Below, in pieces: positions 9,299 through 19,198 of a stretch of 64,000 bases of DNA (the stretch's first letter is position 1; the number at the start of each line of letters is the position of its first letter). Position numbers and translations under genes: made by a program. Location: contig SUSS01000003.1 in the NCBI GenBank assembly GCA_005046945.1, positions 1-64,000 of the forward strand, written 5' to 3'. The notes beneath the pieces were generated by a model, which searched no databases, had not been told where the DNA came from, and was given only the letters and a program-made list of their open reading frames with translations. The DNA is from Tissierella creatinini. Its GTDB lineage: Bacteria; Bacillota; Clostridia; Tissierellales; Tissierellaceae.

Positions 9299-9673
9299 TT
9301 ACCCAAATAATTGTTCTTGCTTACCCATTGCTCTCCATGGAGAATAATATTGAGGAATTCTGCGGATAGTTTGAATGTTTATATCCGGTACATCTACCCC
9401 TAGGGTACATGCAATGGCAGCAGCGATAACGGCTACTAATTCCTCATAATTTTCAACATCTACTGCTTTCTCTACAGTTTTAGTTTTGAGATTCTTCAAT
9501 TCTTCAACATCAACATTTGCCTCTGTAATTATTTCCACTCTCTTTTCTCCTTTATTTGATATTAGCTTAATTCGATTAATAATAGCAGCTATTGCTATTA
9601 AGCTTAAAAATACTACACCCATACTAAAAATTGTAACTATTAAACTTTCAAAAAAGCTAATTTCAGTTAGCAA
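9299..9673 (-). CDS. mmdD: Decarboxylase small membrane subunit (MmdD/OadG family)
   Basis: A small anchor subunit that holds the decarboxylase complex together at the membrane. The 124 residues have one N-terminal membrane helix (about 9-34, ESLIVTIFSMGVVFLSLIA) followed by a polar region, then a C-terminal segment VAVIAAAIACTLGVDVPDIN with IPQYYSPWRAMGKQEQLFG at the end. The AxxAAIA and SPWR-type C-terminal motifs are those of OadG/MmdD. It sits 13 bp downstream of mmdA. Confidence 0.9.
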   Translation of the reverse strand: MLTEISFFESLIVTIFSMGVVFLSLIAIAAIINRIKLISNKGEKRVEIITEANVDVEELKNLKTKTVEKAVDVENYEELVAVIAAAIACTLGVDVPDINIQTIRRIPQYYSPWRAMGKQEQLFG

Positions 9674-9686
9674 TTAAATCACCTCT

Positions 9687-11231
9687 TTAAACTGGTAAAT
9701 TCCCGTGTTTCTTTTTAGGTCTACTATCTCGCTTTGATTCTAGCATATCAAATGCGGAAATAAGTCTAGGACGTGTTATTTTAGGTATAATAACATCATC
9801 TACAAATCCTCTATGAGCAGCTGTATAAGGGTTAGCTACTGTATTTCTATATTCTTCAATCTTTTCTTGTCTAGTAGTAATAGGATCCTCTGAATTCGCA
9901 ATATCGTTCTTGAATATAATATTTGCAGCTCCTTCTGGACCCATTACAGCAATTTCAGCTGTTGGCCATGCTAATACCTGATCTGCTCCTAAGTCTTTAG
10001 AGCACATAGCTAAATATGCCCCACCATACGCCTTTCTTAAGATTAGAGTTACCTTAGGTACTGTAGCTTCACTATATGCAAAGAGCATCTTAGCTCCATG
10101 TCTTATAATTCCACCATATTCTTGGCCTGTACCTGGTAAAAATCCCGGAACATCAACTAAATTAAGAAGTGGTATATCGAATGCATCACATGTTCTAATA
10201 AATCTTCCAGCCTTGTCTGATGCATTTATATCGAGACATCCCGCCAATACTCTTGGTTGATTGGCAATTACCCCTATAGATTTTCCATTAAGCCTGATAA
10301 ATCCTGTAATTATATTCTGTGCATATAGAGGCTGTACTTCAAAGAATGAGTCCTGGTCTGCAATTGTTTCTATAACCTTCTTCATATCATAAGGCTTATT
10401 AGCACTCTCAGGAATTATTTCGTTTAAGCTTTCTTCAATTCTATTTATATCATCCCCACATTCATATATAGGAGCTGATTCTAAATTATTTGAAGGTAAA
10501 TAGGATAAAAGTACCTTAATTCTTGCTATACACTCCTCATCGGTTTTATCTACAAAGTGTGCTACACCACTGGTTTTATTATGAGTTAATGCTCCTCCAA
10601 GGTCTTCTTGTGAAACTTCTTCACCGGTAACCGATTTGATTACTTGAGGTCCTGTTATAAACATCATAGAAGTCTTTTCCACCATAAATATAAAATCGGT
10701 CAAAGCAGGTGAATAAACAGCTCCTCCTGCGCAAGGTCCCATAATTACAGAAATTTGTGGTATTACACCAGATGCAATAGTATTTCTATAGAAAATCTTA
10801 CCATATCCTGATAGGGCATCTACACCTTCTTGAATTCTTGCACCACCGGAATCATTCATGCCTATAATAGGAGCTCCCATCTTTAATGCCATTTCTTGCA
10901 CCTTACATATCTTTGCAGCATGCATTTCTCCTAAGGACCCTCCAACTACTGTGAAGTCCTGAGCATAAACAAAGACCAGCCTCCCATCAACATTTCCATA
11001 ACCCGTTACAACACCATCTGCCGGTGCATCTACATTTTCCATACCAAAGTTAACAGATCTATGCCTTACATACTTATCTATTTCAACAAAACTTCCTTCG
11101 TCTAATAAAAGGTTGATTCTCTCTCTTGCTGTTAGTTTTCCTGATTTATGTTGTTTTTCGATTTTTTCTTCTCCTCCACCAAAATTAATTCTCTCATTGG
11201 CGTCGAGGAGTCTTTTCATGTTTTCTCTCAT
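9687..11231 (-). CDS. mmdA: Methylmalonyl-CoA decarboxylase carboxytransferase subunit
   Basis: Moves the carboxyl group from (S)-methylmalonyl-CoA to biotin on MmdC. The 514 residues form the two crotonase-like halves of the acyl-CoA carboxyltransferase family. The N half has KLTARERINLLLDEGSF, GVVTGYGNVDGR and MNDSGGARIQEGVDALSGYG. The C half has GVIANQPRVLAGCLDINASD, NLVDVPGFLPGTGQE and KAYGGAYLAMCSK. The operon with epimerase and mutase supports methylmalonyl-CoA over other acyl-CoAs. AGGAGG precedes the ATG. Confidence 0.97.
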   Translation of the reverse strand: MRENMKRLLDANERINFGGGEEKIEKQHKSGKLTARERINLLLDEGSFVEIDKYVRHRSVNFGMENVDAPADGVVTGYGNVDGRLVFVYAQDFTVVGGSLGEMHAAKICKVQEMALKMGAPIIGMNDSGGARIQEGVDALSGYGKIFYRNTIASGVIPQISVIMGPCAGGAVYSPALTDFIFMVEKTSMMFITGPQVIKSVTGEEVSQEDLGGALTHNKTSGVAHFVDKTDEECIARIKVLLSYLPSNNLESAPIYECGDDINRIEESLNEIIPESANKPYDMKKVIETIADQDSFFEVQPLYAQNIITGFIRLNGKSIGVIANQPRVLAGCLDINASDKAGRFIRTCDAFDIPLLNLVDVPGFLPGTGQEYGGIIRHGAKMLFAYSEATVPKVTLILRKAYGGAYLAMCSKDLGADQVLAWPTAEIAVMGPEGAANIIFKNDIANSEDPITTRQEKIEEYRNTVANPYTAAHRGFVDDVIIPKITRPRLISAFDMLESKRDSRPKKKHGNLPV

Positions 11232-11253
11232 TTAATAACCTCCTAAATTTACA

Positions 11254-11658
11254 TTACTCTCGCTCACTTATTTCAATTAATATACCATTTGCAGATTTTG
11301 GATGAATAAAGGCAATCTTTGCTCCACCGGCTCCTATACGAGGCTTCTCATCAATAAGCCTTATTCCTTGAGCCTTTAATTCTTCTAGGGCTTTTTCAAT
11401 ATTATATACTTTAAAGGCAAGGTGATGAAGTCCCTCTCCTCTTTTCTCAATAAACTTGGCAATAGTTCCATCCTCAGATGTAGACTGTAATAGTTCCACC
11501 TCAGTTTCGCCCAGAGGCAGAAATGCAGTAATTACCTTTTGGTCTCTTACTTCTTCCTGACCTACACACTTGATTCCAAGAGTTCCTTCATAAAACTTTA
11601 AGGACTCCTCTATGCTTTTCACTGCAATACCAATGTGAGCTACCTTTGATATTTCCAT
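11254..11658 (-). CDS. mce: Methylmalonyl-CoA epimerase
   Basis: Interconverts (R)- and (S)-methylmalonyl-CoA, linking the mutase to the decarboxylase. The 134-residue protein is a vicinal-oxygen-chelate fold with two repeats. Metal ligands are visible in [22 protein letters not shown] and the C-terminal LIEIS. I chose the ATG at 11658 because AAAGGAGG lies 6 nt upstream; a longer frame to 11697 lacks a site. It is the first gene of the mce-mmdA-D-C-B group. Confidence 0.95.
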   Translation of the reverse strand: MEISKVAHIGIAVKSIEESLKFYEGTLGIKCVGQEEVRDQKVITAFLPLGETEVELLQSTSEDGTIAKFIEKRGEGLHHLAFKVYNIEKALEELKAQGIRLIDEKPRIGAGGAKIAFIHPKSANGILIEISERE

Positions 11659-11800
11659 ATTGACCTCCTTTTTGAGTTGGAAAAAATTGCCTAGCAAATT
11701 AATAATGAATAACTAACACTATATAACGAACAAATTCATTATCACTGTTAGGAATTCATATATCTTGCTGTGATATAAACAATTTTATACCATATAAATA

Positions 11801-12736
11801 CTAAGACCTAATTAAATTTACTATTGTATCCTTTGCTGTATAAGGGTCCAGATTTTTCTCAGTAACTTCTTTAGCCAACTTGTCTAAGAGGTCCTTTTCT
11901 ACGGCTTTTTCCATTATGATTCTAATCAATTCATCCTGAGTTAGTTCTATTAGTTCTTGTTTATTATTTCTTATTCTTCTATTTTTAAGTTCTCCACTTT
12001 CTTCAAGGTATCTTTTATGCTTCATTATGCTCATTATAAGCTCTTCTATCCCTTGATTCTTACCTGCGGCAACCTTTAATACAGGTGGACGATATGATTT
12101 TTCTTCATTTAAGTCTAGATTCATTTCCAGCTCTAGCTTAGTTTTATCGGCACCATCTAAGTCGGATTTATTGATGGCAAAGACATCAGCTATTTCCATG
12201 GTTCCGGCTTTAATCGCCTGGATATCATCTCCCATATTCGGCACCATAACCATAACTACTGTATCTGCAGTCTTTACAATATCAATTTCTGATTGGCCGA
12301 CTCCTACAGTTTCAATAAATATATAATCACAACCAAATATATCTAATACCCTCACTGCACCTCTGGTAGCCTTTGATATACCGCCAAGAGAACCTCTGGT
12401 TCCCATGCTTCTAATGAACACATCTTTATCTAAAGAAAGATCATTCATTCTGATTCTATCGCCCAAGATTGCTCCGCCGCTAAAAGGGCTAGTAGGGTCA
12501 ATGGCAATTATCCCAACCTTCTTATTGGCCTTCCTTAAAACCTTTGTAAGTTTATCTGTCAATGTAGACTTGCCCGAGCCGGGAGACCCTGTAATACCAA
12601 TAACATAGGCTCCTTTTGATTTATAATATAGTTTCTTAACGAGCTCAAAGGCTTCTCTGTCGTTATTTTCTAACATTGATATAAGTCTAGCACAGGCTCT
12701 TTTGTCGCCTGCTAACAATCTCTCTTCAATATTCAA
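11801..12736 (-). CDS. meaB: MeaB/ArgK GTPase, mutase chaperone
   Basis: G-protein chaperone that protects methylmalonyl-CoA mutase and gates adenosylcobalamin loading. The 311 residues carry the P-loop GITGSPGSGKSTLTDKL, the AIDPTSPFSGGAILGDRIRM switch region, ETVGVGQSEIDIV and the NKSDLDGAD specificity motif. It follows the small mutase subunit by 15 bp. A 140-bp spacer without recognised signals (11659-11800) separates it from mce. Confidence 0.96.
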   Translation of the reverse strand: MNIEERLLAGDKRACARLISMLENNDREAFELVKKLYYKSKGAYVIGITGSPGSGKSTLTDKLTKVLRKANKKVGIIAIDPTSPFSGGAILGDRIRMNDLSLDKDVFIRSMGTRGSLGGISKATRGAVRVLDIFGCDYIFIETVGVGQSEIDIVKTADTVVMVMVPNMGDDIQAIKAGTMEIADVFAINKSDLDGADKTKLELEMNLDLNEEKSYRPPVLKVAAGKNQGIEELIMSIMKHKRYLEESGELKNRRIRNNKQELIELTQDELIRIIMEKAVEKDLLDKLAKEVTEKNLDPYTAKDTIVNLIRS

Positions 12737-12751
12737 CTACAGCCCCCCTTA

Positions 12752-13147
12752 CTATCTTTTTAAGTTATTGTTAATGAAATAAATTATATCAGAAGTTGCA
12801 GTACCAGGAGTAAATATAGCCTCAATACCTGCATCTTTTAGACCAGGGATATCATCATCTGGAATTACCCCACCACCTATAACAAGTATATCATCAGCAC
12901 CTTCTCCTCTCAATAGGTTAACTACCTTAGGAAATAGGTGATTATGTGCTCCGGATAAAATACTCATTGCAACTACATCTACGTCCTCCTGAATGGCAGC
13001 TGCTACTATTTGCTCAGGAGTCTGTCTTAATCCGGTATAAATAACCTCCATACCGGCATCTCTAAGAGCTCTGGCTACAACCTTAGCACCTCTATCATGT
13101 CCATCCAAACCTGGCTTGGCAACTAGAACTCTTATAGGTCTATCCAT
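12752..13147 (-). CDS. Methylmalonyl-CoA mutase, B12-binding subunit
   Basis: Carries adenosylcobalamin for the mutase. The 131 residues are one cobalamin-binding Rossmann domain. The DGHDRG motif supplies the histidine that ligates cobalt, followed by [31 protein letters not shown] and [11 protein letters not shown]. In many bacteria this domain is the C-terminus of a single mutase chain; here it is a separate gene 25 bp after the catalytic subunit. The ATG at 13147 has GGAGGG 6 nt upstream; an upstream TTG at 13162 does not. Confidence 0.96.
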   Translation of the reverse strand: MDRPIRVLVAKPGLDGHDRGAKVVARALRDAGMEVIYTGLRQTPEQIVAAAIQEDVDVVAMSILSGAHNHLFPKVVNLLRGEGADDILVIGGGVIPDDDIPGLKDAGIEAIFTPGTATSDIIYFINNNLKR

Positions 13148-13171
13148 ATTTTCTCCCTCCAATCAATAAAA

Positions 13172-14851
13172 CTATAGAATAACTGACTGCTCATATTCTC
13201 CAAATACTTCTCTCAAGACATTACAAATCTCTCCTAAGCTTGCATAGGATTTAACCGCTTCCAATATATATGGCATTAAATTTTCATCAGTTGATGCCTT
13301 CTCCTTAAGAAGCTCTAGGCTGCTATCCACCTTTATATTATCTCTTTCAGCTTTTAATTTAGCAAGCTTTTCTCTTTGTTTAAGTTCAACCTGAGGATCT
13401 ACTTTCAATAGGTCCTTCTTAGCCTCTTCTTCAACTATAAACTTATTTACGCCTATAAGCACTTGTTCTTTAGCTTCAACCTCCATTTGATACTTATATG
13501 CAGCATTCTGTATTTCCTTTTGAATATATCCGTTTTCTATAGCCTTAGACACACCGCCTAAAGCATCTATGGTTTCAATATATTTTACCGCTTGGTCTTC
13601 AATTTCATTAGTAAGGCTTTCAACATAGAAAGAGCCCCCTAGTGGATCTATAGTCTCTGTTACTCCTGATTCATATCCAAAAATCTGCTGAGTTCTAAGA
13701 GCTATTCTTACACTATCCTCTGTTGGCAAGGCTAAGGCCTCGTCCCTTGAATTAGTATGAAGGCTCTGAGTTCCCCCGAGTATTGCTGCCAGGGTCTGAA
13801 TAGCAACCCTTATTATATTGTTATCGGGCTGCTGTGCAGTTAAAGTTGAACCTGCTGTTTGGGTGTGGAATTTAAGCTGCATAGATTTTGGATTCTTTGC
13901 TTTAAATCTTTCCTTCATTATCCTTGCCCATAATCTCCTTGCTGCCCTAAACTTAGCAACCTCCTCAAAAAGGTCATTATGGGAATTGAAGAAGAAGGAT
14001 AATCTTGGTGCAAAATCATCCACATCCAATCCTGCCTTGATTGCAGCTTCCACATAAGCAATTCCATCAGCTAAAGTAAAGGCTAGCTCCTGAGATGCAG
14101 TTGAACCAGCTTCCCTAATATGATAACCACTGATGCTAATAGTGTTCCACCAAGGAACTTCCTTAGAGCAGTATTCGAAAATGTTGGTAATAAGCCTCAT
14201 CGATTGTTCAGGTGGAAATATATAGGTCCCCCTTGCTATGTATTCCTTAAGAATGTCATTTTGTATTGTACCCCTTAACTTATCAGGAGATATGCCTTGC
14301 TTTTCCCCTACTGCAATATACATGGCCAAAAGGACACTGGCAGGTGCATTAATAGTCATTGATGTACTTACCTTCTCCAGAGGAATCCCATCAAATAGGG
14401 TCTCCATATCTTTTAATGAGTCTATGGCAACCCCTACCTTACCTACTTCACCTTCAGATAAGGCATCATCTGAATCATAACCTATCTGGGTAGGAAGGTC
14501 AAATGCAATAGATAATCCTGTTTGCCCTTGCTCGAGCAAATACTTATACCTTCGATTGGATTCCTCAGCATTCCCAAAACCCGCATACTGCCTCATAGTC
14601 CATAAACGTCCCCTATACATGGTAGGTTGAACTCCTCTAGTATAAGGATATTGACCCGGATATCCTAGGTCCTCTTCATAGTCCATTTCTGCTATATCCA
14701 AAGGTGTATAAAGCCTTTTAACCTCTATGTTGGATGTAGTAGTAAACTTTCCCTTCCTTTCAGGAAACTCACTAATAGCTTTCTCAACATTGTTTTTTTT
14801 CCACTTATTCAAAGAAGATTTAATGCCATCCAATTTTCTCTCATCAAACAT
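13172..14851 (-). CDS. Methylmalonyl-CoA mutase, large catalytic subunit
   Basis: TIM-barrel subunit that rearranges succinyl-CoA and methylmalonyl-CoA with the B12 subunit. The 559 residues contain the substrate-tunnel signature [67 protein letters not shown] and the [20 protein letters not shown] region. Length fits stand-alone catalytic subunits. GAAGGAGG lies 7 nt before the ATG. It heads the mutase-meaB part of the cassette, and a promoter candidate lies about 160 bp upstream. The pathway could run from succinate to propionate with Na+ export, or the other way for propionate use. Confidence 0.96.
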   Translation of the reverse strand: MFDERKLDGIKSSLNKWKKNNVEKAISEFPERKGKFTTTSNIEVKRLYTPLDIAEMDYEEDLGYPGQYPYTRGVQPTMYRGRLWTMRQYAGFGNAEESNRRYKYLLEQGQTGLSIAFDLPTQIGYDSDDALSEGEVGKVGVAIDSLKDMETLFDGIPLEKVSTSMTINAPASVLLAMYIAVGEKQGISPDKLRGTIQNDILKEYIARGTYIFPPEQSMRLITNIFEYCSKEVPWWNTISISGYHIREAGSTASQELAFTLADGIAYVEAAIKAGLDVDDFAPRLSFFFNSHNDLFEEVAKFRAARRLWARIMKERFKAKNPKSMQLKFHTQTAGSTLTAQQPDNNIIRVAIQTLAAILGGTQSLHTNSRDEALALPTEDSVRIALRTQQIFGYESGVTETIDPLGGSFYVESLTNEIEDQAVKYIETIDALGGVSKAIENGYIQKEIQNAAYKYQMEVEAKEQVLIGVNKFIVEEEAKKDLLKVDPQVELKQREKLAKLKAERDNIKVDSSLELLKEKASTDENLMPYILEAVKSYASLGEICNVLREVFGEYEQSVIL

Positions 14852-14894
14852 AATTAACCTCCTTCATGGTTCCTCTAAACTCATTTAATCATCA

Positions 14895-15019
14895 GGAAAC
14901 TGCTTGCAGTTTCTACACACCGCTGAAATGAGGTGCAAGGTGAGATTCCCTAACTATAAGAGTTGAAGAAAGCCTAACACTTAAATTAGCATAGCTAATC
15001 CCTAAACTCATTATATTAG
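14895..15019. repeat. Dispersed repeat, long copy upstream of mutase
   Basis: Begins with the perfect hairpin GAAACTGCTTGCAGTTTC (identical in the tyrS leader copy), then CACACCGCTGAAATGAGGT, and ends CTAAACTCATTATATTA, matching AAACTCGTTATATTA of the 30234 copy. It fills most of the 14852-15083 spacer. Confidence 0.65.
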
Positions 15020-15039
15020 ATTATTACTGACTATTGCAA
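15010..15039 (-). promoter_or_regulatory. Candidate promoter of the mutase operon
   Basis: On the minus strand TTGCAA (15034-15039) and a perfect TATAAT (15010-15015) are separated by 18 bp. The -10 box lies inside the right end of the dispersed repeat. Confidence 0.5.
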
Positions 15040-15055
15040 TACAGGATTCAAAAAC

Positions 15056-15084
15056 AAACAAAAAGACAGGATAAACCTATCTTT
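15056..15084 (-). terminator. Terminator after ftsH
   Basis: On the minus strand AAAGATAGG-TTTAT-CCTGTCTTT (one G-U pair) is followed by TTGTTTGTTTTT. It begins at the ftsH stop. Confidence 0.75.
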
Positions 15085-16907
15085 TAATTTAACTCTTCAC
15101 CAAGAAATACTCTTTCAAATTCCTTGGCATCTATGGTTTCCTTCTCTAAAAGAGCTTCTGCAATTCTATGAAGAGCATCCATATTTTCAGTTATTAATTT
15201 TTCCGCTCTATGATAAGCTATGTCTATCATATTTCTCATTTCGCTATCTATGGCTGCTGCAACCTCTTCAGAATAGTTTCTAGATCTACCTAAATCCCTT
15301 CCCACGAATACTTCTTCTTCATCGGTTCCATATGTCATAGGTCCAAGTTTTTCATTCATTCCATAGTGGGTTACCATGGACCTTGCAATCTTTGTAGCTC
15401 TATCTATGTCATTTTGTGCACCTGTACTAATATCATCAAGCACTAAAGCCTCTGTAACCCTACCGCCAAGAAGAATAACAAGTCTATCTTCCATCTGTCT
15501 TTTGGTAATAAAGCTTCTATCTTCTTCAGGAATATAGGATGTGAATCCACCGGCCATTCCTCGAGGAATAATTGTAACCATATGAACTGGGTCTGTTCCG
15601 GGAATTAGTCTACCCGTTAAAGCATGACCAGCTTCATGGTAGGCTGTTAACCTTCTTTCCTTATCGCTTACAACCTTGCTTTTCTTTTCAGGACCGGCCT
15701 GAACCTTAATAGATGCTTCTTCGACTAAATACATAGGAATAGTCTTAAGGTTATATCTAGCTGTTAATAATGCAGCCTCATTGACAAGGTTTTCAAGGTC
15801 CGCAGGAGTAAATCCAGGAGTCCTCTTAGCTACAACCTTTAAATCTACATCATCTGCAAGGGGCTTATTCTTGGTGTGTACTTGAAGAATAGCTTCTCTA
15901 CCTCTGATATCAGGAAGTCCAACATAAATAGTTCTATCAAATCTACCCGGTCTTAATAGTGCAGGGTCAAGGATATCTGCTCTGTTGGTTGCAGCCATTA
16001 CTATAATACCTTCATTAGTTGCAAATCCATCCATTTCAACTAGAAGTTGGTTTAGGGTCTGTTCCCTTTCATCATGACCTCCACCTAAACCTGCCCCTCT
16101 TCTTCTACCCACTGCATCGATTTCATCAATAAAGATTATACAAGGGGAGTTCTTTTTAGCCTGTTCAAATAAATCTCTTACACGGCTTGCCCCAACACCA
16201 ACAAACATTTCGACGAAGTCGGAACCTGAGATAGTGAAGAAGGGAACGCCTGCCTCACCTGCAACAGCCTTACTCAAATAAGTCTTTCCTGTTCCGGGAG
16301 GTCCTACAAGCAGTACCCCTGTAGGAATTCTGGCACCTATTTCAATATATTTCCTTGGATTTTTTAAGAAATCAACAATCTCCTTCAACTCTTCTTTTTC
16401 TTCTTCAAGACCAGCTACATCAGCAAATTTGACTAACTTTCCATCCTCTTCCTTAACCATTCTAGCTTTGCTCTTACCGAAGGACATAACCTTTCCTCCG
16501 CCGCCACCTTGAGATTGCTGCATAAACACAAACCAGAATACCCCAAAAACTAATATTATCAACAAGGTAGGTAATAAATCGATATACCAGGGTGTAGTAG
16601 GAGGCAATTCTCCACCTAATTGCAGCTGACCTGAATCAACTAATTCCTGAAGATATAAAGGATACATACTATCTTCGACTATACCGGGAATGACTGTTGT
16701 AAATTCAGTCTCGTCAACCAATCTACCCTTTAACACATTGCCATTCATTACAGCACTTACTACGTTTCCTTCTCGAAAATTCTTTATTAATTCAGTTACA
16801 TCCATTTCCTTAACAGTTTCTACATCAGGTCCAAACATGTTAACCCCAAACATTATCAGTAGAACTATTAACAGATAAACACTTATGCCTTTAAAAAAAC
16901 GTTTCAA
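15084..16907 (-). CDS. ftsH: ATP-dependent zinc metalloprotease FtsH
   Basis: Membrane-bound AAA+ protease that degrades unassembled membrane proteins and some regulators. The 607 residues have two membrane helices (about 7-25 and 108-129), a small external domain between them, and an AAA+ domain with Walker A GPPGTGKT (202-209), Walker [17 protein letters not shown] and the second region of homology [20 protein letters not shown]. The protease domain has the zinc motif HEAGH. The external domain is compact, as in Firmicute FtsH. It follows hpt, the conserved order. Confidence 0.98.
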   Translation of the reverse strand: MKRFFKGISVYLLIVLLIMFGVNMFGPDVETVKEMDVTELIKNFREGNVVSAVMNGNVLKGRLVDETEFTTVIPGIVEDSMYPLYLQELVDSGQLQLGGELPPTTPWYIDLLPTLLIILVFGVFWFVFMQQSQGGGGGKVMSFGKSKARMVKEEDGKLVKFADVAGLEEEKEELKEIVDFLKNPRKYIEIGARIPTGVLLVGPPGTGKTYLSKAVAGEAGVPFFTISGSDFVEMFVGVGASRVRDLFEQAKKNSPCIIFIDEIDAVGRRRGAGLGGGHDEREQTLNQLLVEMDGFATNEGIIVMAATNRADILDPALLRPGRFDRTIYVGLPDIRGREAILQVHTKNKPLADDVDLKVVAKRTPGFTPADLENLVNEAALLTARYNLKTIPMYLVEEASIKVQAGPEKKSKVVSDKERRLTAYHEAGHALTGRLIPGTDPVHMVTIIPRGMAGGFTSYIPEEDRSFITKRQMEDRLVILLGGRVTEALVLDDISTGAQNDIDRATKIARSMVTHYGMNEKLGPMTYGTDEEEVFVGRDLGRSRNYSEEVAAAIDSEMRNMIDIAYHRAEKLITENMDALHRIAEALLEKETIDAKEFERVFLGEELN

Positions 16908-16961
16908 ACCCTACATTCCCTCCTTTATGCTAAATATATTGTCTAATTATAACACACTTAA

Positions 16962-17001
16962 TAATCGGAAGCAATTAGTATACAATTGCTTGACGTCACT
17001 A
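16962..17001. repeat. Dispersed repeat, left-half copy
   Basis: TCGGAAGCAATTAGTATACA is followed by ATTGCTTGACGTCACTAC. It matches the hairpin half of the family and lies in the ftsH-hpt spacer. Confidence 0.55.
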
Positions 17002-17013
17002 CAAAATAACAAA

Positions 17014-17553
17014 TCAGCTACTATATGCTTCTTCCTTTAAGACTCCAACATAAGGAAGGTTTCTATATTGCTCAGCATAGTCAAGTCCATATCCAATTAC
17101 AAACTCATCCGGTATTTCAAATCCAAGGTAATCTACCTTAACTTCAACACTTCTTCTTTCGGGTTTATCAAGAAGAGTACAAATCTTGACACTATTAGCT
17201 CCTCTCTTCTTAAGTATATCTGTTAAGTAATTAAGTGTAAGACCTGTATCGATTATATCCTCTACAATGAGAAGATCTTTCCCCTCTACACTAAAATCAA
17301 GGTCTTTAATGATTCTTACCTCTCCTGTAGATATGGTTGACTTTCCATAACTGGAAACAGCCATAAAATCCATAATGATAGGCAACTTAATATTCTTAAC
17401 TAATTCTGACATGAATATTACAGCTCCTTTTAAAATACCTATTACTACTAAGTCCTTATCCTTATAATCCTTTGTTATAACTTGACCAAGCTCCTTAATT
17501 CTCTTAGCTATATCTTGCTCGCTTACTATAACCTCTTTTACAAAATCCTCCAT
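17014..17553 (-). CDS. hpt: Hypoxanthine phosphoribosyltransferase
   Basis: Purine salvage enzyme that makes IMP or GMP from hypoxanthine or guanine and PRPP. The 179 residues include the PRPP-binding motif LLIVEDIIDTGLTLNYL, the substrate loop around SSYGKSTISTGEVRI and the VIGYGLDYAEQYRNLPYVGVL C-terminal signature. The tilS-hpt-ftsH order is conserved in Firmicutes. AGGAGG precedes the ATG. Confidence 0.97.
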   Translation of the reverse strand: MEDFVKEVIVSEQDIAKRIKELGQVITKDYKDKDLVVIGILKGAVIFMSELVKNIKLPIIMDFMAVSSYGKSTISTGEVRIIKDLDFSVEGKDLLIVEDIIDTGLTLNYLTDILKKRGANSVKICTLLDKPERRSVEVKVDYLGFEIPDEFVIGYGLDYAEQYRNLPYVGVLKEEAYSS

Positions 17554-17581
17554 TTGCAGTCCTCCTAAATATTTTATGTGT

Positions 17582-17603
17582 CGGAAGCAATTGCCTCACA
17601 CCT
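17582..17603. repeat. Dispersed repeat fragment at the tilS stop
   Basis: CGGAAGCAATTGCCTCACACC matches the left half of the family. Read on the minus strand, GAGGTGTGAGGC contains the tilS stop codon TGA. Confidence 0.5.
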
Positions 17604-18966
17604 CTTTATAATCTACAACCAGGATCTTTCTTGTTTTATCCGTCACCTTATGGGTTTCGCTGGTGGCATAACCCATTACCCAAATAATATTTTCATCATC
17701 TACTAAGAGTGGAATTCTATCCCTTAAATCCTTATCCACCTTATTATCTATAAAGTAGTCCTTCAACTTTTTAGTACCTTTAAGCCCATGGGGCTTAAAC
17801 CTATCGCCGTTTCTTCTATTTCTGATTTTTAAAGTTCCCTTAATGGAGTCAAAATCAAATGACCTAGTACTTTTACCCTTTATGATTTTATTCCCTTCAA
17901 CAATATAAACATATATGTATATACCCAATTCTTTAAAAAAATTGCCACCTTCATAAATATAATGTTCATATGCTTTAGAATCCAATACATTCATCTCAAT
18001 AATTAAATCATTATATGATATCCTTCCGACAAGTCCATTAGGTAATTGTAATCCTTTACCAGTTTCACTTCTTCTAAATAGGTCTTCTAATGAATCAAGA
18101 TGTACTTCGGCTATACCTTGAATACTCCCTTTAAGATTAAAAATTGCTTTTCTTAATAACCTTAATCTTATACACCTATCTTCCTTGTTAAACATGGCGC
18201 TATCTAGAATTATACTATTTTCCAGCTGATTTTTCACTATTAATTTATATTTTTCTTCCGTAATCTTATTTAAATATGTAGTATCTAAGTCTGCCGTTCG
18301 AGATAGTCTCCACAGAGTATCTATAATATTTGGGTTGAAATTTTTTATCATATAAGGCAGAAGCTCAAGCCTTACCTTATTTCTATTATATATAGGGAGA
18401 AGATTGGTCTTATCCAATACAGTTTCTATGTCTTCAGTGCATATAAAATGCTCAATTTCAGCCCTAGATACATTTAGAAGAGGTCTAATAATATCTCTAT
18501 AAACAAAATCCATACCCCTTATACCATCTATACCTGTCCCACGCATTATCCTCAAGAGAAGAGTTTCAGCCTGGTCATTCTTATTATGAGCTACTGCAAT
18601 CTTCCCGCCTCCATTGGACTCTAACACATCCCTAAAGAACCCATATCTAAGCTTTCTCCCAGCCTCCTCAGCAGTGATCTTCATTTCTTTTGCATAAGCC
18701 TTCATATCTACATCGACATAATAAAATGGGAGTCCTAACTCTCTTGCCTTCTCTTCCACAAAAATTCGGTCTGACAAAGCATCATCACCTCGAACCCCAT
18801 GATTTACATGACAAACGAACATCTGGAAATTAAGGGTCTTTTTTTGTTCCAGCAAAACGTAAAGTAGAGCCATAGAATCTGGCCCTCCCGAAACACCAAC
18901 TACAACATTATCATTTTCCAATATAAGATTATGTTCCTTAATATTACTCAAAACCTTATTAATCAT
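17596..18966 (-). CDS. tilS: tRNA(Ile)-lysidine synthase
   Basis: Converts C34 of the AUA-reading tRNA-Ile to lysidine using ATP and lysine. The N-terminal PP-loop ATPase has VVVGVSGGPDSMALLYVL, CHVNHGVRGDDALSDR and VAHNKNDQAETLLLRIMRGT. The C-terminal half has the TilS C-domain motif IRNRRNGDRFKPHGLKGTKK. About 456 residues, normal for the long Firmicute form. The ATG at 18966 gives the usual MINKVL start, although a GTG at 18978 is also open; neither has an ideal site. The stop codon lies within a dispersed repeat. Confidence 0.95.
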   Translation of the reverse strand: MINKVLSNIKEHNLILENDNVVVGVSGGPDSMALLYVLLEQKKTLNFQMFVCHVNHGVRGDDALSDRIFVEEKARELGLPFYYVDVDMKAYAKEMKITAEEAGRKLRYGFFRDVLESNGGGKIAVAHNKNDQAETLLLRIMRGTGIDGIRGMDFVYRDIIRPLLNVSRAEIEHFICTEDIETVLDKTNLLPIYNRNKVRLELLPYMIKNFNPNIIDTLWRLSRTADLDTTYLNKITEEKYKLIVKNQLENSIILDSAMFNKEDRCIRLRLLRKAIFNLKGSIQGIAEVHLDSLEDLFRRSETGKGLQLPNGLVGRISYNDLIIEMNVLDSKAYEHYIYEGGNFFKELGIYIYVYIVEGNKIIKGKSTRSFDFDSIKGTLKIRNRRNGDRFKPHGLKGTKKLKDYFIDNKVDKDLRDRIPLLVDDENIIWVMGYATSETHKVTDKTRKILVVDYKEV

Positions 18967-19000
18967 TGCCTCACCCACTACTAATATACCCTAAAAAATG

Positions 19001-19198
19001 GTTAATTACAATTCACAGTTCACAATTAGTTTGGGTCTAGCCTTTGTAGTTAATTTAATAATCTCACTTTAATTTATAGACTTAGACCTATTGAATTTAA
19101 TTTAATTAGCAAAAAGAGAGGAGACCCAAGGTCTCCCTATATCCGACGACCGCAGGTCGTCTATTAATTTTGAACTTTGCATTGTGAATTGTTAATTA
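19001..19198. repeat. ~200-bp element with terminal inverted repeats
   Basis: The left end TTAATTACAATTCACAGTTC and the reverse complement of the right end (TTAACAATTCACAATGCAAA) are related inverted repeats. Between them are two hairpins, GGAGACC-CAA-GGTCTCC and GACGACC-GCA-GGTCGTC. No gene lies inside. The right end covers the spoIIE stop codon. It looks like a miniature mobile element or an intergenic hairpin module. Confidence 0.55.
19109..19136 (-). terminator. Terminator after spoIIE
   Basis: On the minus strand GGAGACC-TTG-GGTCTCC is followed by TCTCTTTTTGC. It lies in the inverted-repeat element. Confidence 0.7.
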
